Assembly: GCA_002317435.1 (NCBI GenBank)
Contig: DCIQ01000135.1
Span: forward strand, 34,120-50,022
Direction: 5' to 3'
Source of the DNA: Bacteroidales bacterium UBA1722
GTDB taxonomy: Bacteria; Bacteroidota; Bacteroidia; Bacteroidales; UBA932
Length of the DNA stretch: 15,903 nucleotides
In this document: piece by piece, positions 1 to 6,512 of the stretch
How the letters are laid out: each line of letters starts with the position of its first letter
How positions within the stretch are numbered: the first letter of the stretch is position 1
Made by a program: the position numbers and the translations under genes
Notes under the pieces: generated by a model
What the model saw: only the letters and a program-made list of their open reading frames with translations
What the model was told of the DNA's origin: nothing
Database searches by the model: none

Positions 1-834
1 TTCTGGGGATGGAATGACCTCGGGGAGAGAGTTGAGTACGATCAGGAAAGCGTTCCGGTGGATTTCAAACCTTATGAACTCGCCCCCGTCACGGACAGGA
101 AGATACAGGCTCCATCGGAAAACGGGCTGTATGTTCTGTCGTATGTGCTCATAAACGATACCCGCGATATCCTCAGCCGGAATTTCTCACTGTTCGTCGT
201 AAAGGACGCACCCGCCATGGAAGGTGTCGTGACATTCTCTCCCGATTCGTTCATCTCCCAGTCCTGGAGCCGGGAACAGCTGAACGTCCTCGGAGGGCTG
301 AAAGTGAACGGCTTCGGCAGCGGGTATTTCGAATATGAAGTGACCGTGCCCGAAGGTGCGGAGAACAGGGATGCCGAACTGTTGTTCGAGGCTTCCGCCA
401 AGCAGCTTTTCGGGAAGGACGTTCAGGACGGCACGAAGGTGGAAGGCGACTTCATGCTCGGAGGCGGCACATTCGATCCCTGCAAGAACGGCAATGCCTA
501 TGCCATGACCGACACCCGCATCTGGAGTTCTTCAGTACAAGTGTCCGTGAACGGGCAGGATCTCGGCACATTCCCGCTGGAGGATGATCCTGCGGACCAC
601 CGCGGAGCGCTCTCCTGGCATTCCCAGCCGCGAGAACGCAGGATGTTCGAGGCCGGTTCGTACGGATATCTCATAAAGGCACCCATCCCCGCAGGGACAC
701 TGAAGGGAGGGGAAAAGGCTGTCATCCGCTTCACCGTACCGGAAAGTGCATCCGGAAAGACTTCCGGCGGACTGGCCATCTACGGCAGGAACTTCGGAAG
801 ATATCCGCTGGATCCCAGCATCGTGCTGAAATAG
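1..834 (+). CDS. C-terminal part of a GH2-like glycoside hydrolase (5' partial)
   Basis: The reading frame is open from base 1 and ends at TAG 832-834, so the start and any catalytic domain lie outside the window. About 277 residues are visible. They begin FWGWNDLGERVEYD and continue as beta-rich sequence with two sandwich-like segments. The last part contains a carbohydrate-binding-like stretch (VQVSVNGQDLGTF, then DDPADHRGALSWH) and ends GGLAIYGRNFGRYPLDPSIVLK. This style of C-terminus fits large Bacteroidota glycosidases of the GH2 beta-galactosidase/beta-glucuronidase type, which are usually periplasmic or outer-membrane-associated and act on polysaccharide fragments. That family assignment is from memory of sequence style. 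No catalytic residue is visible, so another CAZyme family is possible. It is the only + strand gene and converges on the minus-strand DUF4325 gene; hairpins at 861-926 and 934-1007 lie between them. Confidence 0.55.
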   Translation, partial: FWGWNDLGERVEYDQESVPVDFKPYELAPVTDRKIQAPSENGLYVLSYVLINDTRDILSRNFSLFVVKDAPAMEGVVTFSPDSFISQSWSREQLNVLGGLKVNGFGSGYFEYEVTVPEGAENRDAELLFEASAKQLFGKDVQDGTKVEGDFMLGGGTFDPCKNGNAYAMTDTRIWSSSVQVSVNGQDLGTFPLEDDPADHRGALSWHSQPRERRMFEAGSYGYLIKAPIPAGTLKGGEKAVIRFTVPESASGKTSGGLAIYGRNFGRYPLDPSIVLK

Positions 835-860
835 CAAGGGACACATTACCGCCTGCGGTA

Positions 861-926
861 TCCATATATGTCCACTATCACTTTCCGTGAATCTCACGAA
901 AATGGATAGTGGACATTGTTTATGGA
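861..926. repeat. Long imperfect hairpin after the glycosidase gene, possible terminator
   Basis: A perfect 12-bp inverted repeat (ATGTCCACTATC at 868-879, GATAGTGGACAT at 905-916) encloses a second, nearly perfect inner stem (TTTCCGTGA with TCACGAAA, one bulged C). It is flanked by a further 6-bp pair (TCCATA 861-866 with TATGGA 921-926). It lies 26 nt after the stop of the + strand gene. A transcription-ending or mRNA-stabilising hairpin is plausible, but there is no clean T-run after it. A palindromic remnant of a mobile element is the alternative. Confidence 0.6.
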
Positions 927-933
927 CCGGTAC

Positions 934-1007
934 GCCCCGCCTGCAGCCCCTCCGGGAACTGCTGTTACCGCTGAAGCGAAAGTCCCCGGATAATCTGCAG
1001 GCGGGGC
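934..1007 (-). repeat. Hairpin repeat copy A (inverted relative to copy B)
   Basis: The outer stem is a perfect 13-bp pair (GCCCCGCCTGCAG at 934-946 with its complement at 995-1007). The inner stem is TCCGGG (951-956) with CCCGGA (985-990). The loop core at 957-984, read on the minus strand, is identical to the loop core of copy B at 1590-1617. The outer stems of the two copies have unrelated sequence. The stem is followed by CTTT on the + strand, so it could also help terminate transcription from the left-hand gene. Confidence 0.8.
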
Positions 1008-1060
1008 TTTCTGAAGAGTGTTCCGCTAAATTACTTTTCTGGGATTACTAAGGTCTGTAT

Positions 1061-1417
1061 TCAGAACGCTATGGTACTCATATATGCCAGAAATTCATCT
1101 ACTGTCTTGAACTTCGTCACGTGGGCTGTTTCCGGAATGGTTTTCACCATATTCTGTGTTCTGCTCACTGAATCCAGCATTATCTTGATATCTTCAGGGA
1201 CGTTAGTAAGGCTCACGACATAATTCCTGTCTGAAGATTTCTTCACGAACAAATTGTAGAACTCATCCATAAAACTTCTGGTAGAAAATTTGACGTTCTG
1301 AAAATCTATCAACACTTCATTATCGCCACAATTTTCAATGAACAACTTCAAATCATTCGCACGGGCCCTTGACTTCAGGTCTGATGAAAGTATCCTGGTA
1401 ATATCTATTGTTCTCAT
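1061..1417 (-). CDS. STAS-like domain protein (DUF4325)
   Basis: This 118-residue protein is one small domain. The central VLIDFQNVKFSTRSFMDEF (about residues 35-53) matches the conserved core of the DUF4325 STAS-like family: a beta strand ending in DF, then a (S/T)RSF-DE helix start. STAS folds generally act as switch or scaffold modules that bind other proteins. DUF4325 genes are often found beside an ATPase or another signalling partner, but no such gene is present here, so its role is unknown. The coding sequence looks clearly richer in A+T than the genes to its right. It sits alone between two inverted copies of a hairpin repeat, which hints at acquisition. The start ATG is at 1415-1417. 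Upstream lie two 13-bp direct repeats (1434-1446, 1463-1475). Confidence 0.75.
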   Translation of the reverse strand: MRTIDITRILSSDLKSRARANDLKLFIENCGDNEVLIDFQNVKFSTRSFMDEFYNLFVKKSSDRNYVVSLTNVPEDIKIMLDSVSRTQNMVKTIPETAHVTKFKTVDEFLAYMSTIAF

Positions 1418-1433
1418 AAACTACTGCTATTCT

Positions 1434-1475
1434 ATATATTTGACATAATTGAAATCTGGAGAATGTATTTGACAC
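1434..1475. promoter_or_regulatory. Direct repeat pair upstream of the DUF4325 gene
   Basis: ATATATTTGACAT (1434-1446) and ATGTATTTGACAC (1463-1475) match at 11 of 13 positions, start 29 nt apart, and lie 17 nt before the ATG at 1417. That spacing is close to three helical turns, as expected for a paired binding site. The first copy also holds TATATTTG (1435-1442), a perfect + strand match to the Bacteroidota -7 consensus. Whether these are operators or ends of a lost mobile element cannot be decided here. Confidence 0.4.
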
Positions 1476-1564
1476 GTAATTTCGGACACGATTGCCACGT
1501 AAAAATGAACACTTGAAGTCCATCAGCGAAGGTAGTTATTTTTCTTTGTTTCGTTTCCACGAAA

Positions 1565-1642
1565 GGTCCTCCCTGCCGTCCCTCCGGAGGACTTTCGCTT
1601 CAGCGGTAACAGCAGTTCTCCGGAGGGACGGCAGGGAGGACC
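1565..1642 (+). repeat. Hairpin repeat copy B with a perfect 25-bp stem
   Basis: Positions 1565-1589 and 1618-1642 are perfectly complementary over 25 bp. They enclose a 28-nt loop (1590-1617) that contains a mini-stem CGC-TTCA-GCG at 1596-1605. The loop plus its closing G/C pair (30 nt) is identical to that of copy A read on the opposite strand. The stem sequence is otherwise different and longer. It lies 82 nt after the stop of the EamA transporter gene on the minus strand, so it could also end that operon, although no T-run follows. Confidence 0.85.
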
Positions 1643-1724
1643 GTACCAAGACTAAGGCATTTACGTTTCGAAATCGTCAAGCCAATGGCGATATCGTGCA
1701 GTCAGGCTTAGGAAAACAGGAAAT

Positions 1725-2606
1725 CTACCTCCGATTGACCAGAATGACACCGGCGACGGCAGACACCATCCCGATTATCTGGAGGAGATTCAGGGTCTCC
1801 TGCCCCATAAGATAAACCCCGATGGCTGACACGAGTGGGATCAGCGCTGTGAATACCGCCGCACGGGTGATGCCCAGATTCTTTATGCACTCTATGTATA
1901 ATGAGAAAGCGACACAGGAGCAAAAGGCGGCGAGAATAAAAAGAGGTACCAGAATATCGCGTGTGAAGAACCCGGAGGCGTCGAAACTTCCGCTGTCGAA
2001 TATCAGGAACAGCGGCAGGAAGTACAGGGCGGCGATAAGGAACTGACAGGTAGCTATCGTATAGCTGTTATAGGCCGAAAGTTTCCTGACACAGGCGGCA
2101 TACCCCAGAGAGCCCAGAACAGCCATGAACAGCAGGCCTATCCCCCACCAGTATTCAGAAGTAATGGCACCGTCCTTCAGCACCATCAGCACCACTCCGG
2201 GAACGGTCAGAACCATTCCGAATACGGCATGAAGTTTCATCCGGGTATGGAACATAAACCTGTCCATCAGCATCGCGAACACCGGATAGGAGCACACTAT
2301 CACAGAAACGAGTGTCGGCGAACCGGTATATTTCATGCCGAATGTCTCCCCTATGAAATAGATGAACGGTTCGAAAAAGGCCATCAGGAAAAACCACTTG
2401 AGATCCCTTCGGGCGGGCAGCCGGAACTTTCTCAAAGAAAGGGAAAACACTACCAATATAATGGCTGCGATACCCATCCTGAAGAACACCAGCGTAAAGA
2501 CCGGAACATCCGCCAGAAGCAGTTCATTGGTCCACATAAATGAGAGGCCCCACAATGTGACGGCCACCATCATTATTATGTACGAGAAAATGTTCCTATT
2601 GGTCAT
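1725..2606 (-). CDS. EamA-family (DMT superfamily) membrane transporter
   Basis: The 293-residue product is strongly hydrophobic and looks like a typical ten-helix drug/metabolite transporter with two EamA repeats. The first repeat begins VAVTLWGLSFMWTN near residue 14. The second begins near GIGLLFMAVLGSLGYA (about 155). The end, ALIPLVSAIGVYLMGQETLNLLQIIG, is the usual second-repeat motif with a conserved Pro and Glu. The length is normal for the family. Such proteins are inner-membrane exporters or importers of small metabolites, and the substrate cannot be read from sequence. The gene starts 11 nt after the dihydroorotase stop, so it is probably the last gene of that operon. A functional link to pyrimidine metabolism is not implied by the spacing alone. 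Confidence 0.88.
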   Translation of the reverse strand: MTNRNIFSYIIMMVAVTLWGLSFMWTNELLLADVPVFTLVFFRMGIAAIILVVFSLSLRKFRLPARRDLKWFFLMAFFEPFIYFIGETFGMKYTGSPTLVSVIVCSYPVFAMLMDRFMFHTRMKLHAVFGMVLTVPGVVLMVLKDGAITSEYWWGIGLLFMAVLGSLGYAACVRKLSAYNSYTIATCQFLIAALYFLPLFLIFDSGSFDASGFFTRDILVPLFILAAFCSCVAFSLYIECIKNLGITRAAVFTALIPLVSAIGVYLMGQETLNLLQIIGMVSAVAGVILVNRR

Positions 2607-2617
2607 ATATCGGGAAC

Positions 2618-3958
2618 TTATCTATCGAATTTCAGCCTTTTGGCCGACACCCGACCGGTCTCAGCACCATTACGGACGCTCAAGGTGCCGTTCACGAACA
2701 CACTGTCCACGCTCCAGGAGAACTCTGTCCCCTCCAGCGGAGACCAGCCGCACTTATATGCTATATTATCCTGCGATACGGTATATTTCTTCCTGCGGAG
2801 CAGCACCAGATCAGCCTGATACCCCTTTCTGACATACCCGCGACCGGACACATCGAAACAGTCCGCAGGAGCGTGGCACATCATCCTCACCACCTGCTCC
2901 CGGGGGAAACACCCTTTTTCGGAAAGTTCCATCATCATCTGGAGCGAATGCTGTACCAGCGGCAGCCCCGAAGGGGCGTGCATATAATCCGCCTCCTTCT
3001 CGGAAAGGAGATGAGGGGCATGGTCCGTGGCCACGGCGTTCACCCGTGAGGAAGCCACGGCATCGATGATGGCCATCCTGTCACGCAGAGTCTTGATGGC
3101 GGGGTTACATTTCATCCGGGACCCGAAAGTATCGTACATCGTATCGTCGAACCACATATAATGCACGCACACCTCCGAAGTAATCCGTCCGTCGGTCAGA
3201 TTTGCTGCCGCGGAGAGCATCTCCAGTTCCTCCGCGGTGCTTACGTGGAGCACGTGCAGGCGGGTACCGTATTTCACGGCGGCGGCGATGGCCAGCGAAG
3301 TGGACAACATACAGGCCTCCCGGCTCCTGATTATAGGATGTGCGCTGAAAGGGATATTGCCTCCGGCAATATATGCTGCCAGATTCGCCCGGATTATCTC
3401 CTCCTTCTCGCAATGGGTGGCCACCGGCATCGGAGATTCGCGGAAGATGGACTCCAGCGTGGCGGTATCGTCCACCAGCATATTCCCGGTGGATGAACCC
3501 ATAAACACCTTCACTCCGCAGATGCGGGTGGGGTCCGCACGTCGGATTTCGCCCGTATTGCCGTTTACGGCACCAAGATAAAAGGAATAGTTCACGCTGC
3601 TGACCTCGGCTGCACGGGAATATTTGGCCTCAAGAGCATCCAGCGTACACACGGGGGGAGCATTGTTCGGCATATCCATAAAGGATGTCACGCCTCCCAG
3701 GAGGGCGGCGGCACTTTCGCTGGCGATGTCCCCCTTGTGAGTGGCTCCGGGTTCGCGGAAATGGACCTGATCGTCTATAACTCCTGGAATCAGAAGCATC
3801 CCGTCCGCATCGACGACCTTCTCCACTATACCTGTCAAATCTGCATCGGGACAGGGAGCCGCGAACACATCACGTATCACCTCACCGTCGATCAGCACGG
3901 AACCGGGTACGGAACGTCCCTCATTGACGATTACGGCGTTACGGATGAGAGTCTTCAT
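2618..3958 (-). CDS. pyrC: Dihydroorotase (amidohydrolase family)
   Basis: This 446-residue cyclic amidohydrolase probably catalyses ring closure of carbamoyl aspartate to dihydroorotate, the third step of de novo pyrimidine synthesis, in the cytoplasm. The N-terminal IDDQVHFREPG (61-71) carries the dihydroorotase FREPG substrate-binding signature. The likely metal ligands are His66, Lys150 (GVKVFMGSSTG, likely carbamylated), His182 (THCE), His238 (LHVLHVS) and Asp312 (ATDHAPH). The first histidine of the usual HxH pair is Gln64. I recall this DQVH form from other Bacteroidota dihydroorotases. The C-terminus returns to the small beta domain typical of the family. Its ATG overlaps the TAA of the upstream glycosyltransferase by 1 nt (TAATG), suggesting coupled translation. 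A hydantoinase-like relative is the alternative, but FREPG and the overall match favour dihydroorotase. Confidence 0.88.
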   Translation of the reverse strand: MKTLIRNAVIVNEGRSVPGSVLIDGEVIRDVFAAPCPDADLTGIVEKVVDADGMLLIPGVIDDQVHFREPGATHKGDIASESAAALLGGVTSFMDMPNNAPPVCTLDALEAKYSRAAEVSSVNYSFYLGAVNGNTGEIRRADPTRICGVKVFMGSSTGNMLVDDTATLESIFRESPMPVATHCEKEEIIRANLAAYIAGGNIPFSAHPIIRSREACMLSTSLAIAAAVKYGTRLHVLHVSTAEELEMLSAAANLTDGRITSEVCVHYMWFDDTMYDTFGSRMKCNPAIKTLRDRMAIIDAVASSRVNAVATDHAPHLLSEKEADYMHAPSGLPLVQHSLQMMMELSEKGCFPREQVVRMMCHAPADCFDVSGRGYVRKGYQADLVLLRRKKYTVSQDNIAYKCGWSPLEGTEFSWSVDSVFVNGTLSVRNGAETGRVSAKRLKFDR

Positions 3959-4704
3959 TATTTCTTATCGGAAGCGGAAACCGGCAGAATCTTCCTGAAT
4001 CTGAGTTTGGCCACACCGGTGAACGCTTCCCCGAAAATGGATGAACTCATTTTGGAAATGCCTTCCACACGGTCCGTGAAGACAATGGGAACTTCCTTTA
4101 TCTTGAAACCGAGCTTCCAGGCATTATATTTCATTTCTATCTGGAATCCGTACCCTTTCATGCGGATATTGTCCAGATCTATGGTTCTCAGTACCTTCGC
4201 CGTATAGCACACGAATCCGGCAGTGGTGTCGGAGATGTTCATCCACAACATGGCACGGACATAATAGGATGCCCCATACGACATCAGGACGCGCTTGAGG
4301 GGCCAGTCCCTTACGCCGATGCCCTTACAATACCGTGACCCGATGGACATGTCCGCACCTTCGGCACAAGCCTTATAAAGCCTTATGAGGTCGTCCGGAT
4401 TATGGGAGAAATCGGCATCCATCTCGAAGATATACTCATAGCCATGGTCCAGAGCCCACCTGAAACCGGCCTTATAGGCAGTACCGAGCCCCTGTTTACC
4501 CTCTCTTTCCAGAATAAAGAGAGAATCGCCGTACTCCGCCATAAGGTCGCGGACGATGGCTGCAGTCCCGTCCGGGGAGCCGTCATCCACTACCAATATA
4601 TGAAAATCACCTTCAAGAGAACGGACATATCGGATCATTTTTCCGATGTTCTCCTTCTCGTTATAAGTGGGAATGATTACTACCTTGCCAGCATTCATAA
4701 CCAT
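3958..4704 (-). CDS. Polyprenol monophosphomannose synthase-like GT2 glycosyltransferase
   Basis: The 248-residue protein is a family 2 glycosyltransferase (GT-A fold). It opens with VVIIPTYNEKENI and has VVDDGSPDGT (DDGS at 40-43) for nucleotide binding. It then has FEMDADFSHNP, with the DAD metal/donor motif at 96-98, followed by GSRYCKGIGVRDWPLKR. This set is diagnostic of dolichol/polyprenol-phosphate mannose synthase-type enzymes, which move a sugar from a nucleotide donor to a lipid phosphate on the cytoplasmic face of the membrane. There is no C-terminal membrane domain, so this is the short soluble or peripheral form. The exact sugar is not determined by sequence. The start used is 4704; a second ATG two codons later (4698) fits equally well. 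It lies 5 nt after rny and overlaps pyrC by 1 nt. Confidence 0.87.
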   Translation of the reverse strand: MVMNAGKVVIIPTYNEKENIGKMIRYVRSLEGDFHILVVDDGSPDGTAAIVRDLMAEYGDSLFILEREGKQGLGTAYKAGFRWALDHGYEYIFEMDADFSHNPDDLIRLYKACAEGADMSIGSRYCKGIGVRDWPLKRVLMSYGASYYVRAMLWMNISDTTAGFVCYTAKVLRTIDLDNIRMKGYGFQIEMKYNAWKLGFKIKEVPIVFTDRVEGISKMSSSIFGEAFTGVAKLRFRKILPVSASDKK

Positions 4705-4709
4705 AACAA

Positions 4710-6254
4710 TTATTTGGCATAAGCGACGGAGCGGGTCTCCCTGATGACGGTTATCTTCACCTGTCCGGGATATACCATCTCATCCTGTATCTTCTTGGCT
4801 ATCTCGTTCGAGAGAACCTCGGATTCGGCATCAGAAACCTGATCGGCACCAACTATCACACGGAGTTCGCGTCCGGCCTGAATGGCGTAAGTCTTGGTGA
4901 CACCCGGATGGGCGAGAGCGATGCCTTCCATATCTTTCAGACGTTTGATATAGGATTCGATCACTTCCCTACGGGCACCGGGACGGGCACCGGAGATGGC
5001 GTCAGCCACCAGAACCAAGGGTGAGATGAGAGACGTCATCTCGATCTCTTCATGATGGGCACCGATGGCATTGCATATCTCGGGCTTCTCCTTGCACTTC
5101 TCGGCGAGCTGCATACCCAAAATGGCGTGGGGCAGTTCCGAATTCTCTTCAGATACTTTACCTATATCATGGAGCAGACCGGCCCTCTTGGCCGCCTTGG
5201 GATTCAGACCGAGTTCGGAAGCCATGGTAGCGCTTATATTGGCCACTTCCCTGGCGTGTTGGAGAAGATTCTGACCGTATGATGAACGGTATTTCATCCT
5301 TCCCACCATTCTGACGAGTTCGACGTTCAGACCATGTATTCCCAGATCTATGCAGGTCCTTTTACCTGTCTCCATTATCTCGTCCTCCAGCTGCTTCTGG
5401 ACTTTGGCGACCACTTCTTCGATGCGGGCCGGATGGATACGGCCGTCGGTCACAAGCTGATGGAGGGCCAGACGGGCCACCTCCCTGCGGACAGGATCGA
5501 AGGCGGAGAGCAGAATGGCTTCGGGTGTATCATCCACCACTATCTCGACACCCGTGGCAGCCTCAAGGGCCCTGATATTACGTCCTTCACGACCGATGAT
5601 CCTTCCCTTTATCTCGTCACTCTCTATATTGAACACCGTTACGGCGTTTTCGATGGCAGTCTCAGGAGCCACTCTCTGGATGGTATTGATCACGATCCGC
5701 TTGGCTTCCTTGGAAGCATTCAGACGGGCTTCGTCCATCACGTCGTTTATATAACTCATGGCCTGGGTACGGGCCTCATCCTTCATGGCCTGGATGAGTT
5801 GTTCCTTAGCCTGCGAAGCGGACATGCCGGCGATGTTCTCTATCTTGTCAAGCGCTTCCTGACGGAGTTTCTCATATTCCTCCTTCTTACGCGAAGCGGC
5901 TTCGGTCTGAGCCTTGAGATGCTCCCTCTGGGCATCCGCCTCCTTGATTTTCTTCTGGAGTTCGGAATTCTGCTGGTTCATCTGCATCTCGCGCTGCTTG
6001 AGCTTGTTCTCAGTCTGCTGGATAGCGGAATTCTTCTCGTTGATATACTGTTCGTGTTCACTCTTGAGCTGAAGGAATTTCTCCTTGGCCTGGAAAATCT
6101 TGTCATTCTTGATTCTTTCGGCCTCTTTCTCCGCATTGCGGATGATCTCCGAACTGTGTTTCTTCCTTATGGAGTTCTGCACCAATACACTGACTACGGC
6201 AGTGACCGCTACAGAAATGATAAATGTGATGATAATAATAATTGATGTGCTCAT
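4710..6254 (-). CDS. rny: Ribonuclease Y
   Basis: The 514-residue protein has the full RNase Y plan. An N-terminal membrane helix (about residues 4-26) is followed by a long charged coiled coil (about 30-200). Next comes a KH RNA-binding domain containing RIIGREGRNIRALE (GREG at 221-224). The HD phosphohydrolase domain has AGLLHDIGK, with the metal-binding His-Asp at 362-363, and GAHHEE near 399-403. The length matches the family. RNase Y is a membrane-anchored endoribonuclease that starts mRNA decay. The first ATG at 6254 places the membrane helix at the very N-terminus, so the start is secure. It follows a structured RNA with its own terminator. A weak promoter-like sequence at 6276-6303 may drive rny and the three genes after it. 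Confidence 0.96.
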   Translation of the reverse strand: MSTSIIIIITFIISVAVTAVVSVLVQNSIRKKHSSEIIRNAEKEAERIKNDKIFQAKEKFLQLKSEHEQYINEKNSAIQQTENKLKQREMQMNQQNSELQKKIKEADAQREHLKAQTEAASRKKEEYEKLRQEALDKIENIAGMSASQAKEQLIQAMKDEARTQAMSYINDVMDEARLNASKEAKRIVINTIQRVAPETAIENAVTVFNIESDEIKGRIIGREGRNIRALEAATGVEIVVDDTPEAILLSAFDPVRREVARLALHQLVTDGRIHPARIEEVVAKVQKQLEDEIMETGKRTCIDLGIHGLNVELVRMVGRMKYRSSYGQNLLQHAREVANISATMASELGLNPKAAKRAGLLHDIGKVSEENSELPHAILGMQLAEKCKEKPEICNAIGAHHEEIEMTSLISPLVLVADAISGARPGARREVIESYIKRLKDMEGIALAHPGVTKTYAIQAGRELRVIVGADQVSDAESEVLSNEIAKKIQDEMVYPGQVKITVIRETRSVAYAK

Positions 6255-6275
6255 ATCGGCATATTTAATTTGGTC

Positions 6276-6303
6276 TAAAAGTATGATCTTCTATAAAACC
6301 GAA
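6276..6303 (-). promoter_or_regulatory. Weak candidate promoter for rny
   Basis: On the minus strand, TACTTTTA (6276-6283) matches seven of the eight positions in the Bacteroidota -7 element TAnnTTTG. TTCG (6300-6303) is one mismatch from the -33 TTTG, with a 16-nt spacer that is slightly short. It lies about 20 nt before the rny ATG and downstream of the terminator at 6347-6371. A separate rny promoter would make sense there, but the match is weak. Confidence 0.3.
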
Positions 6304-6346
6304 CCGATAATATCCATTGAAAAAAGCCGCCAGAAAACCTGTTTAC

Positions 6347-6371
6347 AAAAAATCTTAATGAATTAAGATTT
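6347..6371 (-). terminator. Rho-independent-type terminator after the non-coding RNA
   Basis: On the minus strand, AAATCTTAA, a TTCA loop and TTAAGATTT form a perfect 9-bp stem (6350-6371). It runs directly into six T residues (6347-6352). The stem is AT-rich but perfect, and it closes the structured region at its left, before the rny leader. Confidence 0.7.
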
Positions 6372-6505
6372 GGGCTCCGGCTACGGACTCCGACTTCCAA
6401 CGTCCCGCGAACGGAATCCCCCGAAGGGTCACCCAGGCCTGTCGTCATCCACCGGTCACCCGGTTATGTTTAAAGTGTTGATTTTCGCAAAGAGAAATCT
6501 GACGG
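6347..6505 (-). ncRNA. ssrS: Structured non-coding RNA between zapA and rny, candidate 6S RNA
   Basis: The 257 nt between zapA and rny are far longer than the other gaps in this operon. Read on the minus strand, they hold CCGG-GTGA-CCGG (6451-6462) and two adjacent UUCG-loop hairpins: CCC-TTCG-GGG (6420-6429) and TTCCG-TTCG-CGGGA (6403-6416). A possible enclosing pairing joins GGA..CGAC to GTCG..TCC (about 6440-6449 with 6383-6392). The unit ends at a T-run terminator. A -7-like TCTCTTTG at 6488-6495 would start an RNA of about 135 nt near 6481; the right-hand boundary is uncertain. 6S RNA, the RNA polymerase regulator, lies just downstream of zapA in gammaproteobacteria, and I believe also in Bacteroidales, so ssrS is the best guess. 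A cis-acting rny leader is the alternative. Confidence 0.5.
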
Positions 6506-6512
6506 CTGGAGT

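Larger units (their letters stand above)
1418..1724. other. 307-bp gene-free stretch between the DUF4325 gene and the EamA transporter
   Basis: This stretch holds the direct repeats at 1434-1475, a small perfect hairpin TTTCGT-TTCC-ACGAAA at 1549-1564, and hairpin copy B directly after it (1565-1642). Positions 1643-1724 show no feature I can support. A + strand open frame runs through it, but its middle is the inverted repeat and its end overlaps the transporter gene, so I do not read it as coding. Confidence 0.6.

Noticed and set aside
934..1642. A CRISPR array or integron attC sites as explanation for the hairpin repeats
   Set aside because: Only two copies exist, in opposite orientation, over 550 nt apart, with no regular spacers, no cas genes, no integrase and no attC-like RYYYAAC/GTTRRRY boxes that I can see.
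1492..1815. 107-residue + strand open frame between the DUF4325 gene and the EamA transporter
   Set aside because: Its middle is the two arms of the 25-bp hairpin stem, its end overlaps the transporter on the other strand, and the protein has no recognisable domain.
5334..6245. 303-codon Leu-rich open frame antisense to rny
   Set aside because: It mirrors the Glu/Lys-rich coiled coil of RNase Y, which gives Leu/Phe-rich sequence on the opposite strand. No independent support.
6255..6512. A tRNA gene in the zapA-rny gap
   Set aside because: I could not assemble a cloverleaf with a TTCRA-type T-loop and a matching acceptor stem; the hairpins present are UUCG and GTGA tetraloops.
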